Assembly (NCBI RefSeq): GCF_004122115.1
Contig: NZ_SBKP01000003.1
Span: 62,001 to 126,000 of the forward strand
DNA length: 64,000 nt
Origin: Sphingobium fluviale
Lineage (GTDB): Bacteria; Pseudomonadota; Alphaproteobacteria; Sphingomonadales; Sphingomonadaceae
Reading direction: 5' to 3'
The first letter of the stretch is position 1. Each line of letters starts with the position of its first letter. A program made the translations under genes and the position numbers. Below, in pieces: positions 9,877 through 17,026 of the stretch. Under the pieces are notes generated by a model that made no database searches, was not told the DNA's origin, and saw nothing but the letters and a program-made list of their open reading frames with translations.

Positions 9877-11301
9877 TTATCTCGGCGTCAGTTGCTTGAT
9901 CCCGCCCATATAAGGCGCGAGGATTTCCGGCACGATGACGCTGCCGTCCGCCTGCTGATAATTCTCCAGCACCGCCACCAATGTGCGCCCCACTGCAAGG
10001 CCGGAGCCGTTCAAAGTGTGGAGGAAGCGGGTGCCTTTCTCGCCCTCTGGCCGATAGCGAGCGTTCATCCGCCGCGCCTGAAACTCGCCACAGTTGGAGA
10101 CAGAGCTGATCTCGCGATAGCAGTTCTGGCTGGGCAGCCAGACTTCGAGGTCATATGTCTTGGCGGCGGAAAAGCCCATGTCGCCGGTGCAGAGCAGCAT
10201 CTTGCGATAGGGCAGGCCGAGCGCCTGCAATATGCCCTCCGCCGAGGTTAGCATATGCTCATGCTCCGCCGCGCTGTCTTCCGGGCGGCAGATGGAAACC
10301 AGCTCCACCTTCTCGAACTGATGCTGGCGGATGAACCCGCGCGTATCGCGCCCGGCGCTGCCCGCTTCGGAGCGGAAGCAGGGGGTGAGCGCGGTGAATC
10401 GCAGGGGCAGGGTTGCGTCCGCCACGATCTGCTCTCGCACCAGATTGGTGAGCGAGACTTCGGCGGTGGGGATGAGCCAAAGACGGTCGATAGGATCAGG
10501 TATTTCTTTAAATGTCTCTTCTGCTTGGTCTTTGAAGAAGTTACGCATCTTCTCCATGTCCCAGCCTTCACCGACCTTGCGGACGAAATCGCTGTAAAAC
10601 TTATCGGCAAGTTCTGATTTGGAGAATCGTTTTGTGGTCCAAAACAAATCATCTTCAAACTTCGGCAACTGCCCGGTGCCATAGAGCGTGGCGTCGCGCA
10701 CCAGCAGCGGCGGGTTTACCTCCTCATAGCCGTTCTGCCCGGTCTGGGTATCGAGCATGAACTGCGCTAAAGCTCTGTGCAGCCGCGCCATGCCGCCGCG
10801 CAGCGCCGCGAAGCGTGCGCCAGACATCGCGGCCGCGCTCTCGAAGTCCAGCCCCAGCGCCGGGCCGAAATCGGCATGATCCTGCGGGGCGAAGTCGAAG
10901 TTGCGCGGGGTGCCCCAGCGGCTCACCTCGACATTGGCATGCTCATCGGCTCCCTCCGGCACATCGGCGGCGGGAAGGTTGGGGATGGCGGCCAGCAGGT
11001 CTTCTAGGTCTTGATGCGCCTCTAGGCGGCTTTCGACATCCGAAAGTTTCTGTGCAACGTCTACCGATGCTGTTTTGAAAGAGAGCGCCTCTTCAGTATG
11101 CCCTTGGCCTTGTCCAGCTAGCTGGCCAAAACAGGCTGAGAGGCGCTTCCTTTCGGCCCTCAGGCTTTCCGCTTCCGTTTGAAGTTCCCGCTTCTGCTTA
11201 TCGAGATCCAGTATCTGCGCGCTCATGCCGTCCAGCCCGCGCCGGGCGAGCGCGGCGTCGAAGGCTTGCGGATTGTCGCGGATGGAGCGGATATCGTGCA
11301 T
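9877..11301 (-). CDS. serS: Seryl-tRNA synthetase
   Basis: Class II aminoacyl-tRNA synthetase charging tRNA-Ser and tRNA-Sec. The 474-residue protein has the N-terminal antiparallel coiled coil (about residues 25-105, LDKQKRELQTEAESLRAERK region), then the catalytic domain with motif 2 (TPCFRSEAGSAGRDTRGFIRQ) and motif 3 (LNGSGLAVGRTLVAVLENYQ). ATG 11301 is the conserved family start, MHDIRSIRDNPQAFD; the upstream open extension to 11406 is spacer. Part of the coiled coil (about 10500-10660 and 11040-11110) is coded by DNA that is less GC-rich at third positions than its neighbours. Confidence 0.97.
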   Translation of the reverse strand: MHDIRSIRDNPQAFDAALARRGLDGMSAQILDLDKQKRELQTEAESLRAERKRLSACFGQLAGQGQGHTEEALSFKTASVDVAQKLSDVESRLEAHQDLEDLLAAIPNLPAADVPEGADEHANVEVSRWGTPRNFDFAPQDHADFGPALGLDFESAAAMSGARFAALRGGMARLHRALAQFMLDTQTGQNGYEEVNPPLLVRDATLYGTGQLPKFEDDLFWTTKRFSKSELADKFYSDFVRKVGEGWDMEKMRNFFKDQAEETFKEIPDPIDRLWLIPTAEVSLTNLVREQIVADATLPLRFTALTPCFRSEAGSAGRDTRGFIRQHQFEKVELVSICRPEDSAAEHEHMLTSAEGILQALGLPYRKMLLCTGDMGFSAAKTYDLEVWLPSQNCYREISSVSNCGEFQARRMNARYRPEGEKGTRFLHTLNGSGLAVGRTLVAVLENYQQADGSVIVPEILAPYMGGIKQLTPR

Positions 11302-11373
11302 GGGCTTTGGCGTCCGGTATGCGGGGAATGTCCCGCGCCCTATGCCCTCGCGCGTCTGCGCGCGCAAGCATAA

Positions 11374-11410
11374 GAAAAGGGGTGACGCGGAAGCCCTCCA
11401 CGCCACCCCC
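11374..11410 (-). terminator. Rho-independent terminator after the repeat-rich surface protein gene
   Basis: On the minus strand GGGGTGGCGTGG pairs imperfectly with CCGCGTCACCCC around a 7-nt loop, followed by TTTTCTT. It lies just after the leftward gene at 11433-12440 and before the serS start. Confidence 0.6.
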
Positions 11411-11432
11411 AGGGTCGCCTCGTTCAGGCCGC

Positions 11433-12440
11433 TCAGGCCTGTATGTCGTCGCTCTCTGCGTCTGCGCGCTTGGCGAAGCGTTGCCGCGCCACCAGCGCCG
11501 CCGCCGCCGCGCCGAACAGCAATATCATCGGCGGAGCGGGCACATCGGTGCCGCCGCTGCTCGATGAGGTTGAGCTGCTGCTGGAGGAAGACGTGCTGGA
11601 CGAAGTGGAGGAGGAGGTCGATGTCGATGTCGACGTGCTGGTCGATCCACCGAAGCTCGATGAGCTGACGTTGCCGGACGATGTGCTCGATGAGGTGGAG
11701 GACGAGGTCGAAACATTGCCGGACGAGGTGGAAACGCCGCTGGACGTGGAGACGCCCCCGGTAGACGTGCTGACGCCACCAGTTGAAGTCGAAACGCCGC
11801 CCGTCGAAGTGCTCACCCCGCCGCTGGTGGAGCTGGAGGTTGAGGTGGACGAAATCCCGCCGCTAGAGGTGGATGACCCGCCGGTTGAGGTAGACGATCC
11901 GCCAGTCGAGGTGGACGTGCTTCCTCCGGTTGAGGTGAGGCCGCCCGTGGAGGTCGAGGTGCTGCCTCCGGTCGAGGTCAGGCCGCCGGTAGACGTGCTG
12001 GTCGATCCGCCGCTGGTGGTGGACGAGATGGTAACGACCACGCTGCCGCCGCCCCCGCCGCTGCCGCCGAAGAATCCGCCGAAAAACCCGCCGCCGCCAA
12101 AGCCGCCGCCCCAGCCACCGCCGCCGCCGCCGTATACGACCGGCGTGCCGCCGCTGGTGCTCGTGCCGGTCGCCACCTCAGGCAGCGGCGCAGGCAGAGG
12201 CGCTGGCGCCGGCAACGGGATTGGCGCGGGCTGGACGATTACCGGTAGCGCCTTTTCAACCTGCTTGCGCTTGATCGGCTTGCGCTGGACAACCTTAACA
12301 GGTTTGGCCTGCTTGGCGCTTTTGGTGGAATGAACGACTGCCGGCCGCGGGCGCTCGGCATAGTGCACCGCGCCGCCGCCCAGCACTGCCCCGCCCGCCG
12401 CGCAGGCGCATAATTTTGCTACAGCCGTCTTAACCGACAT
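11433..12440 (-). CDS. Ser/Thr/Gly-repeat surface protein with PEP-CTERM-like C-terminus
   Basis: A 335-residue low-complexity protein, unknown function. The N-terminus (MSVKTAVAKLCACAAGGAVL) resembles a signal peptide. A basic segment (KPVKVVQRKPIKRKQ) and Pro/Ala linker follow, then a glycine-rich patch near residues 110-135, then about 165 residues of Ser, Thr and Gly with short units such as STSTGG and VSTSTGG. It ends with VPAPPMILLFGAAAAALVAR and a basic RQRFAKR tail, a three-part layout like PEP-CTERM exosortase substrates. The opposite strand is also open but lacks these features. Likely exported and possibly sorted to the envelope. Confidence 0.7.
   Translation of the reverse strand: MSVKTAVAKLCACAAGGAVLGGGAVHYAERPRPAVVHSTKSAKQAKPVKVVQRKPIKRKQVEKALPVIVQPAPIPLPAPAPLPAPLPEVATGTSTSGGTPVVYGGGGGGWGGGFGGGGFFGGFFGGSGGGGGSVVVTISSTTSGGSTSTSTGGLTSTGGSTSTSTGGLTSTGGSTSTSTGGSSTSTGGSSTSSGGISSTSTSSSTSGGVSTSTGGVSTSTGGVSTSTGGVSTSSGVSTSSGNVSTSSSTSSSTSSGNVSSSSFGGSTSTSTSTSTSSSTSSSTSSSSSSSTSSSSGGTDVPAPPMILLFGAAAAALVARQRFAKRADAESDDIQA
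11535..12035. repeat. Low-complexity tandem codon repeats within the surface protein gene
   Basis: Degenerate short repeats encoding STSTGG, GLTSTGG and VSTSTGG units on the minus strand. The VSTSTGG unit occurs about four times in a row and a 14-residue unit occurs twice plus a partial copy. Such tracts can expand or contract by slippage or recombination. Confidence 0.75.
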
Positions 12441-12751
12441 ATCTTTTTCTCACATCATCGCATGTCACACGGGGCAGATATCCCCGTCACGCATTGGCGG
12501 TCCTAATACCCACAAACGCAAAATAGACCGTTAACTGCAAGCCAATTAACCCCGTTTACCGCATCATGAAGCGATAATTTACAAGCCTAATATGAAGCCG
12601 CGTCCTTAATGTCCTGTATTGGCACGGTTTGCGCTGGCGCAGGTCTGTTCGGCTTTTTCCGCTGCATGCCATGCGGTGCCTTGTCTGGCGGCGGCAGCAT
12701 GGCTTGCGCACGCAGCCTCTGTGGGCTGCACCGCGCGATCGGGAGAGAAAG
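12441..12751. promoter_or_regulatory. Divergent intergenic region between the surface protein gene and dksA
   Basis: About 310 bases with no convincing gene. The part next to the surface protein gene is AT-richer and contains TTAAC-like words at 12531 and 12545 that are 11 nt apart, not the 7 nt expected of a full CtrA site. Promoters for both divergent genes should lie here, but I cannot place them with confidence. Confidence 0.4.
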
Positions 12752-13207
12752 ATGGCGAGCAGCACTGTTACCCCCGGCGATCACGGAAAGGCGGTCGTGG
12801 CCCTGCCCGACGGATACAAGCCATCCGCAGACGAAGAGTTCATGAACCCGCTGCAGCTCGAATATTTCAGGTTGAGGCTGCTCGACTGGAAAAAGCAGAT
12901 ACTGGCAGAGGCAGAGGGCACGCTTGCGGTGCTCCAGAGCGAGCCTCTGCGCGAGCCGGACATGAACGACCGCGCATCGAGCGAGACGGACTGGTCGATC
13001 GAGCTGCGCACGCGGGATCGCCAGCGCAAGCTTATCTCCAAGATCGATGCGGCGCTGCGTCGCATCGACGAGGGCGAATATGGCTATTGCGAGGTAACGG
13101 GCGAGCCGATCTCGCTGGGGCGGCTGGAAGCGCGGCCTATCGCCACAATGACGCTGGAAGCGCAGGAACGCCACGAGCGACAGGAGAAGGTCTCTCGCGA
13201 CGATTGA
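12752..13207 (+). CDS. dksA: RNA polymerase-binding transcription factor DksA (single-cysteine type)
   Basis: Binds the RNA polymerase secondary channel and with ppGpp resets transcription in the stringent response. The 151-residue protein has the N-terminal coiled coil with the acidic tip region (RASSETDWSIELRTRDRQRKLISKID) and the RIDEGEYGYCEVTGEPI block of the globular domain. Of the four zinc cysteines in E. coli DksA only Cys113 remains; the other positions are Thr116, Thr134 and Ala137. Alphaproteobacterial DksA proteins with one cysteine are known and work without structural zinc. ATG 12752 follows GGGAGAGAAAG. Confidence 0.93.
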   Translation: MASSTVTPGDHGKAVVALPDGYKPSADEEFMNPLQLEYFRLRLLDWKKQILAEAEGTLAVLQSEPLREPDMNDRASSETDWSIELRTRDRQRKLISKIDAALRRIDEGEYGYCEVTGEPISLGRLEARPIATMTLEAQERHERQEKVSRDD

Positions 13208-13318
13208 TGATCCGCAGCGTTGTTTTGGATTTATTGATAAATTACTTATAGGGGGGTGTTCCGCAAGGCCGAAAAACGGTCTGTGGAGCAGGTTGAAAAA
13301 AATAATACGGGTTGCAAA

Positions 13319-13657
13319 ATGTCATATAATGAAGGGGATTCTCCCCGATCAGGTGGGCGGGACAGCATGTTCCTGCTTGCCATATTGCGTGATGTTCAGG
13401 GCAAGGAACTGGGCAAGGCGATTGTCAGAAACCTGTCTGCTACAGGTATGTTGGCCGAAGGTTCGTTTGATTTGAAACGCGGCGATATCGTGCGGTTCGC
13501 GCTGGGGCAGGCGGGCGAACTGAGCGGCGAGGTGATGCGTGTGGAGGAGGGCCGGTGCGGCATCCAGTTCCACCGCGAGATCGACCCGGCGGCAGCGCGC
13601 AGGCGAATCGGCAGCCGGGCACCGTCTGCGGCCTCTCCGCAAACGCTCAAGAAATAG
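13319..13657 (+). CDS. PilZ-domain protein
   Basis: About 112 residues, essentially a stand-alone PilZ domain. It has both c-di-GMP binding motifs: RSGGR (RxxxR) near residue 11 and NLSATG (NxSxxG) near residue 43, followed by a GDIVRFAL strand and a GRCGIQFH strand. This makes it the better c-di-GMP receptor candidate of the two PilZ proteins here. The start is ATG 13319; a GTG at 13256 in the same frame would add 21 charged residues, and a GGGGGG run sits too close before it to be a good ribosome site. Confidence 0.8.
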   Translation: MSYNEGDSPRSGGRDSMFLLAILRDVQGKELGKAIVRNLSATGMLAEGSFDLKRGDIVRFALGQAGELSGEVMRVEEGRCGIQFHREIDPAAARRRIGSRAPSAASPQTLKK

Positions 13658-13667
13658 AGTTTTGAAT

Positions 13668-13696
13668 TGAGCGCGTCCGTTTCGGACAGGCGCTCA
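13668..13696. terminator. Hairpin between convergent PilZ and DUF465 genes
   Basis: TGAGCGC and GTCCG pair with CGGAC and GCGCTCA around a short TTT loop. It lies between two convergent genes and overlaps the DUF465 stop, as a shared terminator would, although no long T run follows on either side. Confidence 0.45.
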
Positions 13697-13849
13697 GGCG
13701 CCGCGCAGCTCTTCCTTCAGCCGCAAATTGCGCTTTTTGAGGTCAGCCAGCAATAGCGCGTCTGGCAGGGGGCGGCTCATCTCCAGGCGAATCTTGGCCT
13801 TAAGCGCATCGCGCTTGGCCTGTAGGGCAGACATGTGGCTGTGTTCCAT
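13694..13849 (-). CDS. YdcH-like DUF465 protein (51 aa)
   Basis: A very short helical protein of the DUF465/YdcH family: MEHSHMSALQAKRDALKAK then LPDALLLADLKKRNLRLKEEL. The L-x-x-LKKRxLxLKEE core is the family signature. No function is established. The ATG at 13849 is chosen because GGAGA lies 6 nt before it, while the ATG at 13855 directly abuts that site. A second DUF465 gene lies just upstream on the other strand. Confidence 0.78.
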   Translation of the reverse strand: MEHSHMSALQAKRDALKAKIRLEMSRPLPDALLLADLKKRNLRLKEELRGA

Positions 13850-14008
13850 AGACATTCTCCGAAAATGAATGTGTTGGATGTATGAGTAGATCATGATTCG
13901 CGCCCAGAGTCTCGTGCGATTTTTATGTCATCGCCATGATGCGCCGTTGCTGCGCCGAACTGTGTAGCCTCTGGACCATATCATAGGATGTGCGCTATCC
14001 TGCCGCGC

Positions 14009-14206
14009 ATGAGCCCAGAGGAAATCATGCGCCGGATCGAGCTGTTGCGGCAAGAGCACCGCGATCTCGACACAGCAATCATGGCGCTGATCGAGAGTGG
14101 CGCGCGCGATCAGTTGCAGCTCGCCCGGCTCAAGAAGCGCAAGCTGATGCTGCGTGATGAAATTGCCATGCTCGAAGATCAGTTGATCCCCGATATTATC
14201 GCCTGA
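14009..14206 (+). CDS. YdcH-like DUF465 protein (65 aa)
   Basis: Second member of the DUF465 family, divergent from the one at 13694-13849. It reads MSPEEIMRRIELLRQEHRD then a coiled-coil LQLARLKKRKLMLRDEIAMLEDQLIPDIIA. The LARLKKRKLxLRDEI core and PDIIA end are typical of alphaproteobacterial members. The ATG at 14009 fits family starts; ATG 13988 would add 7 residues. Function unknown; small coiled-coil proteins of this kind probably pair with other proteins or themselves. Confidence 0.82.
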   Translation: MSPEEIMRRIELLRQEHRDLDTAIMALIESGARDQLQLARLKKRKLMLRDEIAMLEDQLIPDIIA

Positions 14207-14284
14207 AGCATTTCCGTGCCCATACGGGACATTCATCATGTATTGCGCTGTTTACCACGTACCTGTGCTGACAAAGGCGGCAGT

Positions 14285-14800
14285 ATGTGTCAGGCACCCT
14301 TCATGCACACCGCCGAGTCTCTGCACCCCGCTCTGTTCTCGCGTCTGATCGAGGGCCTCTATATCGAGGCGCTGGTGATGGCGGACGAGGCGCGCGCCTA
14401 TTTCGACCGGCAGGGCACGGGGGATAAAGCGCGCTATGACACGATGACGCGCCTGTCGTTCACCTGCGAATCGCTGAAGGTGACGACGCGGCTGATGCAT
14501 GTCATCGCGTGGCTGATGACGCAGAAAGCATGGCAGCGCGGCGAGATCGCGACGGATGCGCTGGGCGATCCCAAATATCGGCTCGGCCCGGCGGCGGAGA
14601 CGGACATGGCGGTCATGGCGGTCATGCCCGGCGGCGCACGGCAACTGGTCGAGGGCAGCCAATCGCTTTACGAGCGCGTCCTGCGCCTTCAGGGCAGGAT
14701 GGAAGCGGCGCTCAGCAGGCCGCGGGCAGAGCAGGAGCAGGCGCCCGCCTCGGTCAGCCCGGCGCTGGAGCTGATCGGAAGGCTCGAAAAGAGCTTTTAG
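14285..14800 (+). CDS. DUF1465 family protein
   Basis: A 171-residue alphaproteobacterial protein of the DUF1465 family. The signature runs LYIEALVMADEARAYFDRQG then RLSFTCESLKVTTRLMHVIAWLMTQKAW; the rest is mostly helical and ends with a Pro/Ala linker and a short helix. No role is established. ATG 14285 is preceded by AAAGGCGG at proper spacing; an upstream in-frame ATG at 14216 would add 23 residues without family support. It follows the DUF465 gene by about 80 nt and could share its transcript. Confidence 0.85.
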   Translation: MCQAPFMHTAESLHPALFSRLIEGLYIEALVMADEARAYFDRQGTGDKARYDTMTRLSFTCESLKVTTRLMHVIAWLMTQKAWQRGEIATDALGDPKYRLGPAAETDMAVMAVMPGGARQLVEGSQSLYERVLRLQGRMEAALSRPRAEQEQAPASVSPALELIGRLEKSF

Positions 14801-14917
14801 CCGCGCGCTATTTCGCCATAGCGCATTGCGGCGGCACGGGTGCTTGACTAGGGTTCCCCTGCCGCGCGTCTGCCTGAATGTCAGGAACATAGTGCGCGGC
14901 CAGAGGTTGAGCATAGA

Positions 14918-17026
14918 GTGACGGCACAACAAGCGGATTGGCGATACGGGGCATGGGTGGCCATGGCGATTGCGCTGGCCGTGCCGCCGCAGGCCGCTGT
15001 CGCGCAGGCCAGCGTCTCTCCACCAGCCGAGGTTCCCTCCCAAAACGACGCCGACGCTTTCTCCCTAGATATAGATAGCAGCCTCGATGTGGGGGTCGAT
15101 TGGCCAGACCTTGAGGCGAAACTGCCTGAGGAGATGGCGACTATCGCGCCAGACGCGCCCACAGAGGTTAGCACCCCTTCCTCTCCTCCACTCATTGTTG
15201 ACGACATGGCCGAGAGCGAGGACGATAAGGCGTCGCCCGTGCGCGGAGCAGGCGAGCAGCCAGCCGTTGCCGACGATGGCGCAGAGCATCGTTATGCCAT
15301 TCTCCTCACCGGTCTGGAGGGCATATCGGACCCTGTGTTCCGTTCGCGTTTCAGTTCTCTCTCCGTATTGCAGGAGGGGCGAGGCAAGGTCGCCAACCTT
15401 GCCCAGATCAACCGGCGGATGCGGCTGGATGCGGAGCTGCTCGATCGTCTTTTGCGGGCAAAGGGCTATTATGACGCGATGGTTCGCCCTGCCGTGCGCG
15501 CAGCCGAGGAGGCTGGCGCCAGCCATCGGTTGCGGGTGATTTTCGATGTTCGCCCCGGCGAGCGCTATGCCCTGTCGCGTGTGGCCTTGCCGGGCCTGTC
15601 GGTGGCGGCAGAGCGGGTGCCGCTGTTGCGGTCTGCCTTCCCGATTGCTGTGGGCCAGCCAGTCGATGCCGACCTGATTTTCGCCGGGCGTGATGCGCTG
15701 AGCCTGGCGCTGAGCGAAAATGGCTTTCCCTTTGCGGTGGTGGAAGAGCCGGTCATCACAATCGATCATGAAACGCGCAAGGGCGATCTGGAGATGATCG
15801 TGCGCGCGGGTGGCTGGCGCAAATTCGGCGCAATCGTGGTGGAAGATACGCCACGGCGGCTGTTTTCGCCGCGTCACCTTTCGCGCATTGCCCGCTTTGA
15901 CCCCGGCGATGTCTATAATGCCAGCGATGTGGAGGATCTGCGCCGTGCCCTCATCGCTACCAGTCTTGCCTCCAGCGTTACCGTGAAGCCGCGCGACAGC
16001 GGCGATGGCGAGCATGTGGATATCGCCGTCTCCGCCATCCCCGGCCCGATGCGCAGCGTAACGGGCGAGGTGGGTTATGGCACTGGCGAGGGCTTCCGGC
16101 TTCAGGCGAGCTGGCAGCACCGCAACTTCTTCCCGCCCGAAGGCGCGATCACGGTCAGCGGCCTGCTTGGCACCAAAGAGCAGGCAGCGGGGCTTACCTT
16201 TCGCCGGGGCAATTTCCTGAAGCGGGATCATGTGCTGTCCGCCGGGCTTAACGCGCGGCATCAGAATGTGGATGCGTTCGAGGCAAAGACCTTCGCCCTC
16301 ACCTCCAGTTTCGAGCGCCAGACCAATATCCTCTATCAAAAGAAGTGGGTGTGGAGCATTGGCGGGGAGCTGAGCTTTTCCCAGGAACGCGACGTGTTTG
16401 CCGGGTCCGACGCCAAGACCAGGCGCAGTTACTATATCGCCGCGCTGCCTGTTTCGCTGAGCTATGACGCGAGCGATGATCTGCTCGATCCTCACAGGGG
16501 CTTTCGCCTTGGCGCGCGGATCAGCCCGGAACTGGTGAACCAGAACGGCGCGTTCAGCTATGCGCGGGCGCAGGTCGATGGCAGTGTCTATGTGCCCGTG
16601 GGGGAGAAGGTGGTGGTAGCCTCGCGGGTGCGGCTGGGCTCTATCCTGGGCAGTGTGACCGCAGACCGGATCGCGCCTTCGCGGCGCTTTTATGCGGGGG
16701 GTGGGGCATCGGTGCGCGGCTATGGCTATCAGGCCATCGGCCCGCGCGACACCAACAACGATCCCGTAGGCGGAAAGAGCCTCGCGGAATTTTCGCTGGA
16801 GGCGCGGGTGCGCTTTGGCGTGTTCGGCGTGGTGCCTTTTATCGATGCGGGTAATATTTCGACCGGATTTTTGCCGAAATTGTCGCAAGTGCGCTACGGT
16901 GCGGGCGTTGGAGTGCGATATTATTCCAATTTCGGGCCGATCCGCATCGATATCGGCACACCGCTGAACCCCCAGAAGGGTGACGGGCGCATTGCCGTTT
17001 CCGTGTCGCTGGGGCAGGCGTTCTGA
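14918..17026 (+). CDS. tamA: Outer-membrane translocation and assembly protein TamA (BamA/Omp85 family)
   Basis: The outer-membrane half of the TAM system, which helps insert certain beta-barrel proteins and supports envelope lipid homeostasis. The 702-residue protein starts at GTG 14918 with a signal peptide (YGAWVAMAIALAVPPQAAVAQA), an acidic linker of about 80 residues, POTRA-like domains to about residue 370, and a 16-strand barrel domain with the VRGYGYQAIGP lid-lock motif and a C-terminal Phe (VSVSLGQAF). Pairing with tamB downstream, with TGATG stop/start overlap, is why I call TamA and not BamA. Confidence 0.92.
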   Translation: MTAQQADWRYGAWVAMAIALAVPPQAAVAQASVSPPAEVPSQNDADAFSLDIDSSLDVGVDWPDLEAKLPEEMATIAPDAPTEVSTPSSPPLIVDDMAESEDDKASPVRGAGEQPAVADDGAEHRYAILLTGLEGISDPVFRSRFSSLSVLQEGRGKVANLAQINRRMRLDAELLDRLLRAKGYYDAMVRPAVRAAEEAGASHRLRVIFDVRPGERYALSRVALPGLSVAAERVPLLRSAFPIAVGQPVDADLIFAGRDALSLALSENGFPFAVVEEPVITIDHETRKGDLEMIVRAGGWRKFGAIVVEDTPRRLFSPRHLSRIARFDPGDVYNASDVEDLRRALIATSLASSVTVKPRDSGDGEHVDIAVSAIPGPMRSVTGEVGYGTGEGFRLQASWQHRNFFPPEGAITVSGLLGTKEQAAGLTFRRGNFLKRDHVLSAGLNARHQNVDAFEAKTFALTSSFERQTNILYQKKWVWSIGGELSFSQERDVFAGSDAKTRRSYYIAALPVSLSYDASDDLLDPHRGFRLGARISPELVNQNGAFSYARAQVDGSVYVPVGEKVVVASRVRLGSILGSVTADRIAPSRRFYAGGGASVRGYGYQAIGPRDTNNDPVGGKSLAEFSLEARVRFGVFGVVPFIDAGNISTGFLPKLSQVRYGAGVGVRYYSNFGPIRIDIGTPLNPQKGDGRIAVSVSLGQAF

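Noticed and set aside
11443-12333. Open frame on the plus strand opposite the Ser/Thr repeat protein, rich in Val, Glu and Pro
   Set aside because: It is a mirror of the codon repeats; the minus-strand frame has a signal peptide, a sorting-like tail and a terminator, while this one has none.
12531-12550. Paired TTAA words resembling a CtrA box before the surface protein gene
   Set aside because: The spacing is 11 nt where 7 nt is required.
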